This document shows, in pieces, positions 1-10,761 of a stretch of 64,000 bases of DNA (the first letter of the stretch is position 1; each line of letters opens with the position of its first letter). Source of the stretch: Thalassia testudinum (lineage: Eukaryota > Streptophyta > Magnoliopsida > Alismatales > Hydrocharitaceae); the NCBI GenBank assembly GCA_037157565.1, contig JAZHRO010000036.1:14806501-14870500 (forward strand). The letters are read 5' to 3'. The position numbers were made by a program, and so were the translations under genes. The notes below the pieces were generated by a model, which saw nothing but the letters and a program-made list of their open reading frames with translations, was not told the origin of the DNA and searched no databases.

Positions 1-489
1 GGCATGATTGATTGAATTTTCACTCATTTCCTCAAACAAATCATGCGCACTATCTGCATCTTTGTTGAGGAAATTGCCTCCGCAAGAAGCAAGCACGTGA
101 TTTTTGAGTTGTTCAGTCAACCCATGGTAAAAGATCTGCACGAGTTGCCATTTCGGCACCTCGTGGTGTGGACACTTCCGCAATAAGTCCTGGAATCGCT
201 CCCAGGCAACATGAAACTGCTCCTCCGACCGCTGGGCGAAAGTAGTAATCGCCTGCCTCAGTGCATTGGTATGCTCAACTAGAAAGAATTTCTTCAAGAA
301 AACTAATTTAAGATTGATCCAAGTTGCTATCGGCCTTCCTATTGTCCTATACCAATGAACAGCCTTATCCCTAAGAGAATGGGGAAAGAGCCTCATGATC
401 ATTTGCTCTTCATTTACATTTCGTGCTTTGGTGGTCTGAATCAAAGTGGTCAAATCCTCCAAATGCTGAAACAGGTCTTCAGAGCCAAG
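1..489 (-). pseudogene. Athila-like gag fragment (element A), central part of capsid region
   Basis: This is the middle of a retrotransposon Gag (nucleocapsid precursor) and it runs off the left edge of the window. All 163 codons on the minus strand are open. Recognisable retrotrans_gag features are the DKAVHWYRT segment, FLKKFF, the WERFQDLLRKCPHH segment and FYHGL, then CGGNFL. The inner element C Gag at 11,200-11,620 has the same layout, so the family is Athila-like. The 5' end of this reading frame is not lost: it continues at 24,766-25,083, separated by element B. The reading frame is continuous across that junction once one copy of the CCCAT target duplication is discounted. What is seen is the open frame and the motifs; the Athila assignment rests on family knowledge and on the tRNA-Asp primer site at 26,305. 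Confidence 0.85.
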
Positions 490-2339
490 CCCATTGTTAC
501 GACTCGGTTCCCGAATCCCTATAGGACCCGAGACCGGCTCGACTCGACTAATCCCAAGACCCAGTCGTCCAACAAGAAAGTAACCAAAAAGCAGGAAAGT
601 AAATCACATTCACTATGCTAAGCAACTAATAGTAAAAAGGTACAACAGTAAAAAAGTAAAAACTGCTACAGTACATATCACCACCACAACAGTAGAAAAG
701 TAACCTGGTACAGGAACATAAAAGTACAGAAACGTAAAGGTACAGAACATAAAGGTACAAGAGTCTAAACTCACGACTACAAAAGAAGTGCAACAAAGAA
801 GCTACTGCTACTGGGCTCCACTGGGCCCAGCACCCTCTGCAGCCGTAGACTCAGGCTGCTCAACACCTGGACCTGAAAAGGGTTATGAGTACACAAAGTC
901 AGCGAACGCTGAGTAGAGTAGCAACCAACTAACTAAAGCAATAAGCTAACAGGTAAACTAGCTATTCCAATTTCTTTAATTTACAAGTTATTCCTTTTCT
1001 ACCCATTGGTTTATATATTTCCAAATCTCTTTCTTGATCTCGAATGTTCCTCGTGGGAACAATCTTGATTGCAGTCTTTTCCGAAGAGCAGAAGGCACAC
1101 GTGGTGCTCTCCTGGCCGGGAGAGTCCCCTGTGGTGATCCGACACCCAGTCAACCACCCCAAGGTCACGGACAGACGTAACGGTGACTACGGCACGCACG
1201 ATAAGCGCACGGGTAGCTACCCTGTACTAGCACGCGGTCAGTTGTTTCCGCTAACGGGTGTGCCCAAAGTACAGCATGGAACAGTATAGGGCCTAGCCCT
1301 CTCAGTAACAGGGGTCTAGCCCCTAAGAACCAAGCAGGGGTCTCACCCCTCCACAGTCCGCGCACCCTCACCTGACTACCCTGGTTTGCCTAGTGGGCCT
1401 AACAAGTCGGTGTAGGGCGACTAACTGAACCCTGGGCCCTATGGGGTGGCTAGCTCTCTACCTACACTAGTAGCTTTCCCCGGTACAGTGTACACGAGGG
1501 CCATGGAGTCGGTGCAAAGTGGCCAAACCCACCCCGGGTCTCAACCCGAAGGGCGGTAGGCTCCCCTCTATACTAAGAGGTAACATGCGCTCCCCTTGGT
1601 ACCACGTACTCAAAGGCCAGCCCACTTCCCAACGCATTTCCAGATCCATTCCATTTATTTTCAGGAGCTCTACTCCTATTCCCCCATAGGGTTCAAGCTC
1701 ATATGCCTCATGCCATTCCATACCAGGTTTCATCATTTCCATTTCCATTCTCAAGTTATACACATGCAACTTGTATTTCTATCGTTCACATTTCCATACT
1801 CAGGTTATACACAGGTAATTCATATTTCTACCATTCACATTACCATTCTCAGCTTTATACACATGCAGCTCGTATTAAATCAATTAACATATACAACAGG
1901 AAGGTCACATGCAACTGTTAACTAGCACAGGTAATTCATATTTCACAGGCAACTTTTATTCATTTATAGGCAGTTGTTAACATTTCTATCTACTCATTCA
2001 AGACTGCAATTCAATCATGCATACAGACATTTCAAGTATTTCTTGTCCTAGGATTCATTCCACATCCTAGGTTCTAATCATTCATTCCACACATGCATTT
2101 AGGTTTATAATTAAATTAGGGGAAGCCACTCTACCAGTCAACCCAGGAGTATTGGGGGCTCGAACGGCAGGCTCTCGTGCCTCAGCAAGCCCCGAACCCG
2201 CAACGGAACGAAGTCTTATAACAAGGAATAATCACAAAGGAACATTCAGAACAGCATAGAAAGCCTTCAAATAAGTAGAGGAACTCACAAGGAAAAGATC
2301 GGAATCTTGTTTGCGTAAAACGGACCCTAAACGGGTCAA

Positions 2340-2780
2340 AAACAAGTTTACTGACCCAAATCAGACATCTGGAACAACTTCCAGACGTCTTAAAAGTGTC
2401 CAGAAATGCACCTCAAGTTTTGCGTCAACCTCAAACGTCTAGGAACTCTTCTGGACCATCTAGACCCAACTCCAGACGTCCAACCACCTCTCTAGACGTC
2501 TAGAAGTGCTTCCAGTCGTCTGGTAAGCTTCCCAAACATCTGAAATGCGTGGGAGGGCATGTCCAGCACCTTCCCGAAGCAAATCCTGCATATAACCACC
2601 AAATCTTCTCAAAATAGGCACACAAAGTGTTCCTGCGGAGTGGCCTGCATGGTCGTATCCACAAAGGGAACGTACCTTCACGAAGCTCTCTCCTTAGATG
2701 TCTGGAACCACCTCCAAACATCCACCGCATCGTCTGGACGTCACTCCAGACGTCTGATTTTGGGAAAAACCCAAAACCAA
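2340..2780. repeat. Array of CCAGACGTCTGG-like palindromes in element B LTR
   Basis: Exact or one-to-three-base variants of the palindrome CCAGACGTCTGG recur here at irregular spacings of roughly 20-45 bp. Further copies are at about 3,220-3,250 in U3. Matching arrays are at about 23,900-24,300 with a U3 copy near 24,725 (right LTR), and at about 37,490-38,160 (solo LTR). The core GACGTC is an ACGT-type site of the kind plant bZIP factors bind; regulatory use is inference. The TATA at 3,074-3,083 places most of the array downstream of the start site. Confidence 0.7.
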
Positions 2781-3073
2781 AACCTGCTCCCGCTCGCTCT
2801 CGCTACACGCGGTTGCGTCTCGCCTCCTAGCTTGCAGCTTCGGCTGCAGCAGTGTCGGGGATGACTTCCCGACGCACTCCTCCTCCTCTCGCACACGCCG
2901 CTCCGGCCATGCGCCCTTTGGTGAGCTCCCACACGATCTCGCGAGCTCACTCTCCTCCTCCTCTCCTCACGCTAGTCCTCCTCGTCGCCGCTCTCACGCT
3001 CTCTCGCTCGCGCTGGGGTGGTGAGGAAGGGAAGAAGTGGCTAGAGTGGGGAGAACGAGAGAGGAGGAAGGGG

Positions 3074-3083
3074 GTTTATAAGG
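3074..3083 (-). promoter_or_regulatory. TATA box of element B LTR (left copy)
   Basis: The minus-strand sequence CCTTATAAAC is conserved at the same place in the right LTR (24,601-24,610) and, as a longer TATAAA, in the solo LTR (37,969-37,980). It lies about 200 bp inside the 5' end of the LTR, as expected for a U3 promoter. Confidence 0.6.
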
Positions 3084-3399
3084 ATGAGGGTTAGTGTTCG
3101 CTAGAGGGGGGAAAAGAGAGGGAAGGAGGAAAAAGTGAGAGAGTACTGTCTGCGTGCAGTCCGCGCGTAAACAAGAGCTCGTACTCAAAATTTTTTATTT
3201 CCATACTTCTGGGAAGGTATCCAGACGTCTGACCGACAGTCCAGATGTCTTAAAAGGCTCAGGACAGCACGAGTCTTTACATCATAACAAACTTAAAGGA
3301 AGTTTCATCCCCGAAACTTGAGCTAGCTAGGGTGCAGAAAAAGAATAATATATGCATAACAAACTTGAAGAGGACCGAAGCCAGTCCGAAAAGACATAC

Positions 3400-4530
3400 C
3401 CTCAAAAAGCTCCAGGTACAGCTCTCACATTACCGCCTCAGGCTCCCAGGTAGCCTCCTCGTACCTCTAGCTCCTCCACAAGACCTTCACCAGGAGTACC
3501 TGCTTCCGTCTCAAACTCCGAACGGCTCTGTCTAATATCTGCACTAGTCGCTCAGGGTAGGTCAGGTCGTCACCCACCTTAGCACTCTTGTGGCTCAGAA
3601 CGTGATTGGGATCGGTGATGTACTTCCTGAGGTTGGACACGTAGAACACATCGTGCACACCAAAAAGCTAGGGAGGAAGGGCAAGCCTGTAAGCAACGGG
3701 TCCTACCCACTCTAGGACCTCAAAGGGCCCCACAAACCTCGGCGCGAGCTTCCTTTTCACCCCAAAATGCTGCAGGCCCTTCATGGGCGAAACACGAAGA
3801 AAGACGTGATCCCCAACCTCGAACTGCACCTCTCTGCGCTTCCGATCGGCATAACTCTTCTGTCTGCTCCTAACAGTGCGAAGTCATCTGTGAATCTACT
3901 CTACCACCTCCTGACTCTGCCGGATTAGCTGGGGGACAACCTCCCACTTGGTCCCCACCTCAACCCAACTCAAGGGCGCAGTACACCTCCATCCGTACAG
4001 AGCCTCGTATGGTGCCATGCCGATACGTGAGTGATGCAAACTCTGCTAGGGGTAAGTGCTTCTCCCAAGAACCCCTCTAGTCCAGTACACAGGCGCGCAA
4101 AAGGTCCTCAAGTGTCTGTATCATGTGCTCTGATTGTCCGTCCATCTAAGGGTGGTACACCGTACTGAACCTCAATCGTGTCCCCAAAGTAAACTGAAAC
4201 TCAGCCCAAAATTGGGACGTAAAACGGGTATCCTGGTCGGATACAATCTCACACGGAACTCTGTGTAGATGTACCACATCACGAATATACCTCTCTGCCA
4301 ACTGCGCTGGTCCCAAGGTGACTCGGATAGGCAAGAAACATGCCATCTTCGTCAATCTGTCTACAATCACCCAGACTGCGTCGTGTCCTCGCTGGGTAAC
4401 GGGCAAGCCCACCACCAAGTCCATGGTGATGCTCTCCTACTTCCACTCTGGCATTGGAAGTGGCTGCAACGGCCCTGCAGGCCTCTGATGCTCGGCCTTC
4501 ACCTGCTGGCACACTAAACACTACTGCACG
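3400..4530 (-). pseudogene. Element B integrase core, C-terminal domain and chromodomain (degenerate)
   Basis: This is the remnant of the integrase that joins cDNA to the chromosome, with its C-terminal chromodomain. The catalytic core is at 4,424-4,146: MDLVVGLPV supplies the first Asp, VSDQDTRF the second (the family usually has VSDRDTRF), and the Glu lies in the TLEDLL segment just after an in-frame stop. The linker and C-terminal domain follow to about 3,660. At 3,658-3,410 comes a segment with VSNLRKYITDP, LVKVLW and EEATWEPEAVM, the Tekay/Del chromodomain pattern, which is thought to steer insertion to heterochromatin. Stops include 3,467-3,469 and 3,425-3,427, and the core is in several frames. 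Dead copy; the clade call is secure. Confidence 0.88.
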
Positions 4531-4756
4531 AACTCACCTACATCCACTTCATCCCCCTCCACCAAAAGTCACACCTTATATCATGATACATCTTCGTGTT
4601 TCCAAGATGTATGGTGAACCTAGACCCGTATGCCTCAGTCAGGAGTTCTCTCAACAACTTCTCGTCCTTGGGAACGCACAAGCGTCCCCTCATACATAGC
4701 ACCTCGTCTGTAAAGGAGAAGTCGGCTAGGTCCCCGGACAGTACTCTATCGGGCAA
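4530..4756 (-). pseudogene. Element B integrase N-terminal HHCC zinc-binding region
   Basis: The minus-strand frame 4,756-4,538 contains the H of the IHLGNTKMYHDIRCDFWW segment, which is the histidine half of the integrase HHCC zinc finger. The cysteine half (CLVCQQVK) follows just past a stop codon near 4,530. It joins the RNase H frame upstream by a short overlap caused by a frameshift. It is part of the single degenerate pol gene of element B. Confidence 0.82.
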
Positions 4757-5345
4757 CGACTGTAGATACGGATGATAGAGTAATGATGCGATCTCTCAGC
4801 TCTGGTCTCGTCTGTCGTGTCACTGTCACTGCCCCACAATGCCCCTGTAACTCTAGGGGCCACCAACTGGCCAACTCCTCCATGAGTCTCCAACTCTGTG
4901 CCTGTAAGCTGGCCAAGTGGGCGGACCCCTTCCGGCTTAAGGCGTCAGCCACCACATTGGCCTTCCTCGGGTGGTAGGAGATGCTGCAGTCATAGTCCTT
5001 CAGGAGCTCTAACCAACGTCTCTGTCTCATGTTAAGCTCCTTCTGATCAAACAAGTACCTGATGCTCTTATGATCCGTGAATATCTCAAATGTCTCACCG
5101 TACAGGTAGTACGTCCATGTCTTCAGCGCGAAGACGACAGCTGCCAGCTCTAAGTCATGGGTAGGGTAGCTATTCTCATGGGGCTTTAGATGCTGTGAAG
5201 CATAAGCGACAACATGACCCCGCTGCATAAGCACACCCCCTAACCCCTGCAACAAAGCGTCCATGTAAACAACAAAACCACTACTGCTGTCTGGGATGGT
5301 AAGCACAGGAGCCGAAGTCAGCCTCTCCTTCAACTCCTGAAAACA
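4746..5345 (-). pseudogene. Element B RNase H
   Basis: RNase H removes the RNA strand during reverse transcription. The minus-strand frame starts with [17 protein letters not shown]. The catalytic acidic residues are all visible: Asp in [16 protein letters not shown] (the family usually has DAS), Glu in [13 protein letters not shown], Asp in [26 protein letters not shown] and [11 protein letters not shown] follow, as in Tekay/Del. The link to the upstream RT is broken by a frameshift near 5,340 and a stop at 5,387-5,389, so RT and RNase H are in different frames. Confidence 0.9.
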
Positions 5346-5389
5346 TGCCTACAAGCATCTGTCCAAGCAAAGGGCACGTCCTTCTGGGT

Positions 5390-6223
5390 CTACTGAGTCA
5401 AAGGACGTGCAATTTGCGAGAAACCCCTGATAAACCGCCGGTAGTAGCCTGCCAGTCCCAAGAAACTGTGGATCTTTGTCACTATACGTGGTCTCTCCCA
5501 CCTGAGCACTGCCTCTACCTTGGTTGGATACACAGCCAAGCCATCCCCTGAAATCACACGACCTAAGAAGGTCACCTGTCTCAACCAAAACTCGCACTTG
5601 CTGTATTTGGCATACAGCCTACATCGTCTCAACGTATCCAGAACCATTCGCAAGTGCTGTCTGTGCTGCGCCTGATCCCATGAGTAAATGAGCATATCAT
5701 CGATAAATACCACCACAAACTGATCCAGATACGGTCTGAACACCCGGTTCATCAGATCCATGAAAGCAGCGGGGGCGTTGGTCAACCCAAACAGCATGAC
5801 CAAAAACTCGTAGTGCCCATACAGGGTGCGAAAAGCTGTCTTGGAGACGTCGGTCTCCTTGATCCTCAACTGGTGGTAGCCAGATCTCAAATCTATCTTG
5901 GAGAACACCATAGCACCTCACAATTGGTCAAACAAATCATCGATCCTTGGCAGCGAATACCTGTTCTTGATGGTAACCCTATTCAACTGTCTATAGTCCA
6001 CATAAAGGCGTGGGGCACCATCCTTCTTCACAAATAACACTGGGGCTCCCCACAGAGATGCACTGGGCCTCACAAAGCCCTTCTCCAATAGGTCTTGCAA
6101 CTGGGACTTGAGCTCTCGCAGCTCAAGTGGTGCCATCCTGTAAGGTGCTGTAGAAATGGGGCCGATCCCCGGTACCAGTGAGATCTCAAACTTGATCTCA
6201 CGCTCAGGCGATAGTCCTAGCAA
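5390..6223 (-). pseudogene. Element B reverse transcriptase
   Basis: This is a Ty3/gypsy reverse transcriptase in one frame interrupted by a TGA at 5,915-5,917, inside a motif that normally reads FDQLxGA; CGA to TGA is the likely change. The fingers segment is at 6,223-5,918 ([29 protein letters not shown]). The palm is at 5,911-5,390, with [10 protein letters not shown] and the catalytic FIDDMLIYS. The upstream stop at 6,224-6,226 separates it from protease in the same frame. All key residues are present, so decay is recent or modest, but the stops make it non-coding as it stands. Confidence 0.92.
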
Positions 6224-6226
6224 CTC

Positions 6227-6835
6227 CTATGGAAACACGTCGGGGTACTCTCTGACCACCGGGATGCTCTGAAAGTCTGCCACAGAGCTGGGCTCCACCA
6301 CTACACAAGCCAGAAAGCCCTCACACCCTTGGCCCAAAAGTCTCGCCGCCTGAAGTGCAGAAATGCACCTGAAGCCTCCGTCCACCGGTTGTCCATGAAG
6401 CTCAAAAGAAGGCATCTCCGGTATGGAGAAGACAATCTTTCTCTCAAAACAATCCACCAAAGCATGGTAAGCGGATAGCCAATCCATTCCCAGAATCATG
6501 CCAAAGTCCTCCATCGGTATCATAATCAGGTCAGCGGGGAGGCCGTGTCCCCTAACACTGACCTCACAGTCTGTGTAAACCTCCTCAGCTACAAACAACT
6601 GACCACCCAGACCTCTAATCACAAAAAGATCCTCTAACAGCACACAGTCCTGTCCCAAACTGACAGCAAAACTAGCAGCAACAAACGAGTGCGTGGCACC
6701 GGAATCGAAAAGTATGTAAACTAGTTTGCCAGAAACTGTAACCATACCTACCACCACTAAACCTGAAGCTCTGGCGTCTCTGTGTGTTAGGGCGTTGATA
6801 CGCCCCTTACCTCTCGATGCGAAAGAAGCAGCCAC
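6227..6835 (-). pseudogene. Element B aspartic protease
   Basis: This is a retropepsin-type protease that would cut the Gag-Pol polyprotein. The active-site triad lies in LFDSGATHSFV about 47 residues into the open stretch. The flap region and the second conserved block (MILGMDWLSAYHALVDC) follow, then the REYPDVFP linker that leads into RT. The reading frame (203 codons) is fully open. It is in frame with RT and with the zinc knuckle side upstream. The catalytic DSG is intact; it is called a pseudogene because the whole gag-pol is broken. Confidence 0.9.
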
Positions 6836-6954
6836 ACTCTACGTCGGATGGGTAGTCGCTGGCCGGTACCCACCCCGTGACTGTTGTCCTCCCCCACGTG
6901 CCTAGGAACCATGGCCACCTACTCGTCCTCTAGCGCTCGGTGCAGGGAGCATCT

Positions 6955-7043
6955 GCTGAGCTCCAACCCTAGATGGGCAGTTCCTCCTGATGTGGCCCAG
7001 CTGGCCACACTGGTAGCAGAGGGGAACTCGACTCCCGCCCTCG
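6955..7043 (-). pseudogene. Element B Gag zinc knuckle, cut off from Gag by element C
   Basis: Minus-strand codons give PLCYQCGQLGHIRRNCP, a perfect CX2CX4HX4C zinc knuckle of Gag nucleocapsid. It sits immediately left of the element C insertion point (target duplication 7,044-7,048). The rest of Gag is at 20,799-21,760 on the far side of element C. Element C therefore landed between the Gag capsid region and the zinc knuckle. Confidence 0.88.
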
Positions 7044-7978
7044 GTAGGTGATGAGACCCTCGTCACAAACCCTAAACTAGCACCATTTAACCCTGATATG
7101 CAAGAAAAAGCTCCTACATAACTCTAGAAAGGCTTGGCTCAAAGAGATTCTAAGTTTGCAAAGAAAATAGAAACTAAGGGGTAAAAATGCAATTTCACTA
7201 ATCCGATCTGAAAATAGGGTAACTCAGGATCCAAACATAGGTCAAAACAACCTAATAATAAGAAAAGTGGGATGAGATGACTCAATAAGGGCTACAGCAA
7301 CTCCAAAGAATTAAATGACATCCTCTAACCCTAAAAATAAACCCACTTCAATTCACGTGGTTCGAGGCAAGGTAAAAATCAACTAAACACTCTAAAATTC
7401 ATATAAAAATAATCTCTAGGGTTTAGGACTTTCAATTTGACCTTAGGAACCCATTTTGACCTACATTGAGAACCATGCCCAATTAACAACTTAATTTGGG
7501 TTTTTACGTAAATTGACCAGTCAAAAAAGGTTTACTCTAGAAATAAAATTCACCATCAGAATCCTTTGGTCCTAATTAGTCATGTATAAAAACTTGGGCC
7601 TAAGAAGAAACCTTCTTTACCAACTTTACACTTTGGTCCTCATATATTTACTTTTTGGCCCTCAACTTTTGAACCCTCACATTTTGGCCCCCAACTCGCC
7701 TTCGTTCTTTGCGTTTAGGTCCCTCCTGCAAAACCTGAGCAGCGCCATGCTCCGGCGACCTTGCACGGAGCATGGCGCCGCGCAGGGTGAGGGAGGGGCC
7801 CTGGCAAGTCAATGGGGGGTACCCTGCGTCGTCAACCACCGTAGGGACACCCCCCTGAGTGCTGCGACCGCCCATACCGCCCGTGCAAACGCACGGACGA
7901 TATGGGTCTCCTTCCTCCGGCGTCCTCCGGCGAGGGAGACAAGTCGTCTCCCTTCGCCCGCCTCTCTGATTCTGCCCC

Positions 7979-7986
7979 TATAAATA
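7979..7986 (+). promoter_or_regulatory. TATA box of element C 5' LTR
   Basis: TATAAATA followed by CCCC is a consensus plant TATA box. It is identical in the 3' LTR at 18,902-18,909. It is the best candidate for the Pol II promoter that makes the genomic RNA, with a start expected near 8,010. Confidence 0.65.
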
Positions 7987-8870
7987 CCCCCGTCGCTCCG
8001 CCGTTCTTCCGAGCTCAGATCTGACGGAGACACCCCCTCAATTCCTCCCTTCCCACTCCGACAGACGCCCCCTTGCTCCAGCGGCCTCTCCTCCTCCTCG
8101 TCGCCCTGCTGCACTACCAGCAGCAGGGTTACCTTCCCTCAATCTTTCCGCATCACGCCACACCCAGCTGGCGCCTCTCCGGCCCTCTCCTCGCCGCCGC
8201 CCCTTCCTCTGGGCAATTTCTTCTCCGGCGACAGTCGATACGACTGTTGCCTACGCCAACCCCTCCTCGTCCAGCTTAGTAGGTAAAACTTCTCCTCTTC
8301 CTCCCCTCTTTCTTTTCCATACTGAAAGCCCTTACTGTCGCCACCGATTTCCCACCAATCACCCTCACCTTCTCCACCTCCGGACAAACTCCAGCGAACC
8401 GCTCCCATCGCTCCAGCACCCCACACGGCTCGCCGACCTGTGCATAACCTCTGCCTCCTCACCCTGATCCTCTTCCGCCCCTCCACTTCCCACCAAACGC
8501 CCTCTGCAGATCCACCGAACACACCCACTTCTCCGCCTGCAGTTTGACCTAGGGCGACCCTTTTGCTCCACCACGCCCACTGCAGACCCTCCGACCACCT
8601 TCGCCATGCCATGGCGAAGGTTCTCCACATATCTAATTAGGCCGAGAGGCCGTGCTTCTGTGAATAGGTGTTGCGACCGCCATCGCCATTGCTGAGCAGC
8701 GAAGCTCCTTCGACCTGCTGCTCCAGGCACACCACGCCCAGGTCAGACTCCCAGGCTTCGCGGGGTAGCTTCGCGAAGTGTCAGGCTGCAGTTCGGGCGA
8801 AGCCCTTGCCCGAAGCCCTCGCGCGAAGTTCGGCTGCCGCTGCTTCCTCTGCGCAGGCGCTCACATTGGG

Positions 8871-8923
8871 GTGGGACATTTAGTCCCACCTCGGAAGGCT
8901 TCGAAGAGGCGCGCCGATATAAG
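8871..8923 (+). promoter_or_regulatory. USE-like element plus TATA with Pol III-type spacing in LTR
   Basis: A 7-bp inverted repeat GTGGGAC/GTCCCAC with a 5-nt loop (8,871-8,889) runs into GTCCCACCTCG (8,883-8,893). That is one base off the plant snRNA upstream sequence element RTCCCACATCG. A TATAAG follows at 8,918-8,923 after 24 bases, the spacing known for plant Pol III snRNA genes rather than Pol II ones. The same pair is in the 3' LTR (19,809-19,819 and 19,844-19,849). The first T-run on the plus strand downstream is TTTTT at 9,183-9,187. Function is inference. Confidence 0.45.
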
Positions 8924-9224
8924 TTGAAAAAGTGCTGTAGGCTTATCGCCTCAGCACACGGGGTGAGGTCCCTCTCATACCGCTTCACCCAGCCCGTCCG
9001 CGAGCTAATCACGCGGATCCGGCCGACCCGACCCGACTTGACTGGCACTCCTCGCCCACCACCGCACGCCGGTGGGCCTGGACCCGGGCGTGACTCGTAC
9101 CCGATTACCCGGTTGCTCTGGAAGAGCCTTCCAAAGAGTGAATACTGAGAGAGAGAGACGCGGGGGGGGAGGGTAGAGTAGGTTTTTGCCCTCTGATGTT
9201 GAACTCTTGAGCGTGCACGCACAG

Positions 9225-9660
9225 GTGAAGAAGAAGAAGGACTGCGGAAGAAGAAGAACTGAAGCGACACTGTAGCATCCGCGGGTTAAGTCGTCTGATT
9301 GGAAAGTCAGACGACGTCCTGAAGACAGGTGAAGACAAAGAAGAAGAAGAAAAGAAGAGAGAAGGAACAGCCAAGTGAAGAAACAGAAAGCAGAAGAAGA
9401 AGAGAAACAAGAAGCAAGGAAGAAGAAGAAAAGAAGAAGCAGGACCGCGGCAAAGAAGAGGAAAGACAAGAAAGAGAAAAAAAGAAGAAGAAGATCTGAA
9501 GAAAAAGAAGAGAGAAGGAGAAGCCAAGTGAAGAAACAGAAAGCAGAAGAAGAAGAAGAAGAAGAACAGGAAGAACAAAAGCCAAAGAGGAGAGAAGACA
9601 GAGGAAGCAAGAAGAGAAGAAGAAGCCAAACTTTCATCTCTCTCTCTCTTTCTCTCTCTT
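9225..9660 (+). repeat. Purine-rich GAA/AAG low-complexity block in LTR, followed by CT tract
   Basis: Nearly all purines from 9,225 to 9,635 with GAA/GAAGAAG runs, then a CTCTCT tract. A segment around GCCAAGTGAAGAAACAGAAA is duplicated inside it (near 9,370 and near 9,525). The counterpart is at about 20,150-20,620 in the 3' LTR, where the run lengths differ. It yields long but meaningless open frames on both strands. Confidence 0.8.
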
Positions 9661-9838
9661 TATTTTTGTAATAGAACATGTATATCTCTAGAATACGACT
9701 TGCTCCCTGAGTTCGACCTCGGGAGAATTGTTATTCCCGAGTAAAAAAATATATATATTTGAAATGATGGCAATAACTAGCTATACTACAACGCTATAGC
9801 AAAAACTAGTCATAGTTGTCGGCCACCATTTCATTTTT

Positions 9839-9856
9839 TGGCGCCGTTGCCGGGGA
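9839..9856 (+). promoter_or_regulatory. Primer binding site of element C (tRNA-Asp)
   Basis: TGGCGCCGTTGCCGGGGA begins five bases after the LTR end. It complements the 3' end of plant tRNA-Asp, the usual primer for Athila elements. Confidence 0.88.
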
Positions 9857-10761
9857 GCAACGGCTATTCTAGAGGTAGACATTTCTGTTTCTTTTTAGTT
9901 CTAATAATCTCTCTTTTTTCTGCTACAGGAAATCAAGAAGACAAGCAACCGCACAACAACCACTCCGAGGACAGGTAATTTTTTCCTCTCGCTATTAACC
10001 CCTAAACTCTAAAGAGGAAGAAAAGAAAAGAACAAGCAATATAGGGCTAACCTGTCTTCTATACTTAGTAAACCATAAGAAGTTGCATGTTTTCAACCCA
10101 TTATTCCTGCACACTATTAAGGGTATTTAGGGGCTAACACATTCTTGCTTGAGCCCTAATTACCCACCAAAGAACTAACTGGACCAAGTAGAGCCAACAT
10201 AAGATTCAACATTAAGGTTTTTGAGACACACTACTTAAATGAAGAATGGAGAAAATCCAAAAGAAGTGTGCCTAAACCATTAATTGAACACACTTATTCA
10301 GAGAAACCCTAAACAATTGGCTCTCTAAACACTTGAACCCAAAAAGAAAGGATCCAAAAGCTCTCAAAGGAACAAGAGGTAAAGTTGACCCCTTGGGTCA
10401 ACCAACCTTAAAATTAGGTCACTTTCTCACTCAAAATACCTAAGAGTTCAAGTGTAACTTTAAGCACCCTGATCTTAAACTAAAATTGGTAGACTTAAGA
10501 AGTCAAGATCCCCATTCTAGTCTACCTGGAACTGCAGTGACAAGAGAGGTCGGGTGGGGGAAACCCTGTAACCCATGGGGACGCTCTACCGTGTAGGGGT
10601 CTTCACGGGACTCACCCTCTCTGGCTGCCCAGGTAATTCTCAGGTGGACGATCTTTCTGATCAAGGGGTCCATCTGCCCCGCACCTCTATAGTCACCCAA
10701 CACATTTTTGGGTGTCTCGATTGGGTCCGGCACCTTCTAACCTCTTCCACTCCAACAGTGC
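9857..10761 (+). other. 5' leader of element C, non-coding
   Basis: About 900 bp between the primer site and gag. No long frame or family match is visible, which is normal for the long leaders of this lineage. Packaging and dimerisation signals would lie here but I cannot identify them. Confidence 0.7.

Larger units (their letters stand above)
495..3281 (-). repeat. 3' LTR of element B (left copy)
   Basis: This is a 2,787-bp long terminal repeat matching 22,033-24,765 and, more distantly, the solo LTR at 35,867-38,189. The plus-strand ends are TGTTACGACTCGG and GTCTTTACA. A minus-strand TATA box (CCTTATAAAC) lies at 3,074-3,083, so U3 is only about 200 bp and R-U5 about 2.5 kb. The stretch 2,340-2,780 carries many copies of an AGACGTCT-type palindrome. 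The longer open frames here (for example in 1,467-1,925 and 2,460-3,190) have no family similarity and are not genes. Confidence 0.93.
7049..9833 (+). repeat. 5' LTR of element C
   Basis: This is a 2,785-bp LTR starting TGATGAGACC and ending CCATTTCA. A canonical TATA box is at 7,979-7,986. GC-rich CT-rich DNA (7,740-8,880) follows, then a USE/TATA-like pair (8,883-8,923). A purine-rich (GAA)n block is at 9,225-9,640. The long minus-strand frames over 7,809-8,730 and 9,005-9,679 are composition artefacts: they encode Arg/Gly/Trp-rich or Leu/Ser/Phe-rich low-complexity protein. Confidence 0.95.

Noticed and set aside
1467..3190. Several 60-109 codon frames on both strands in the element B LTR
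   Set aside because: They fall within LTR sequence shared by three copies, are not kept open between copies, and resemble nothing known.
9005..9679. Long minus-strand frames of Leu/Ser/Phe and plus-strand Lys/Glu frames (also 19,931-20,701)
   Set aside because: They are translations of a GAA/TTC low-complexity block, open in several frames at once.
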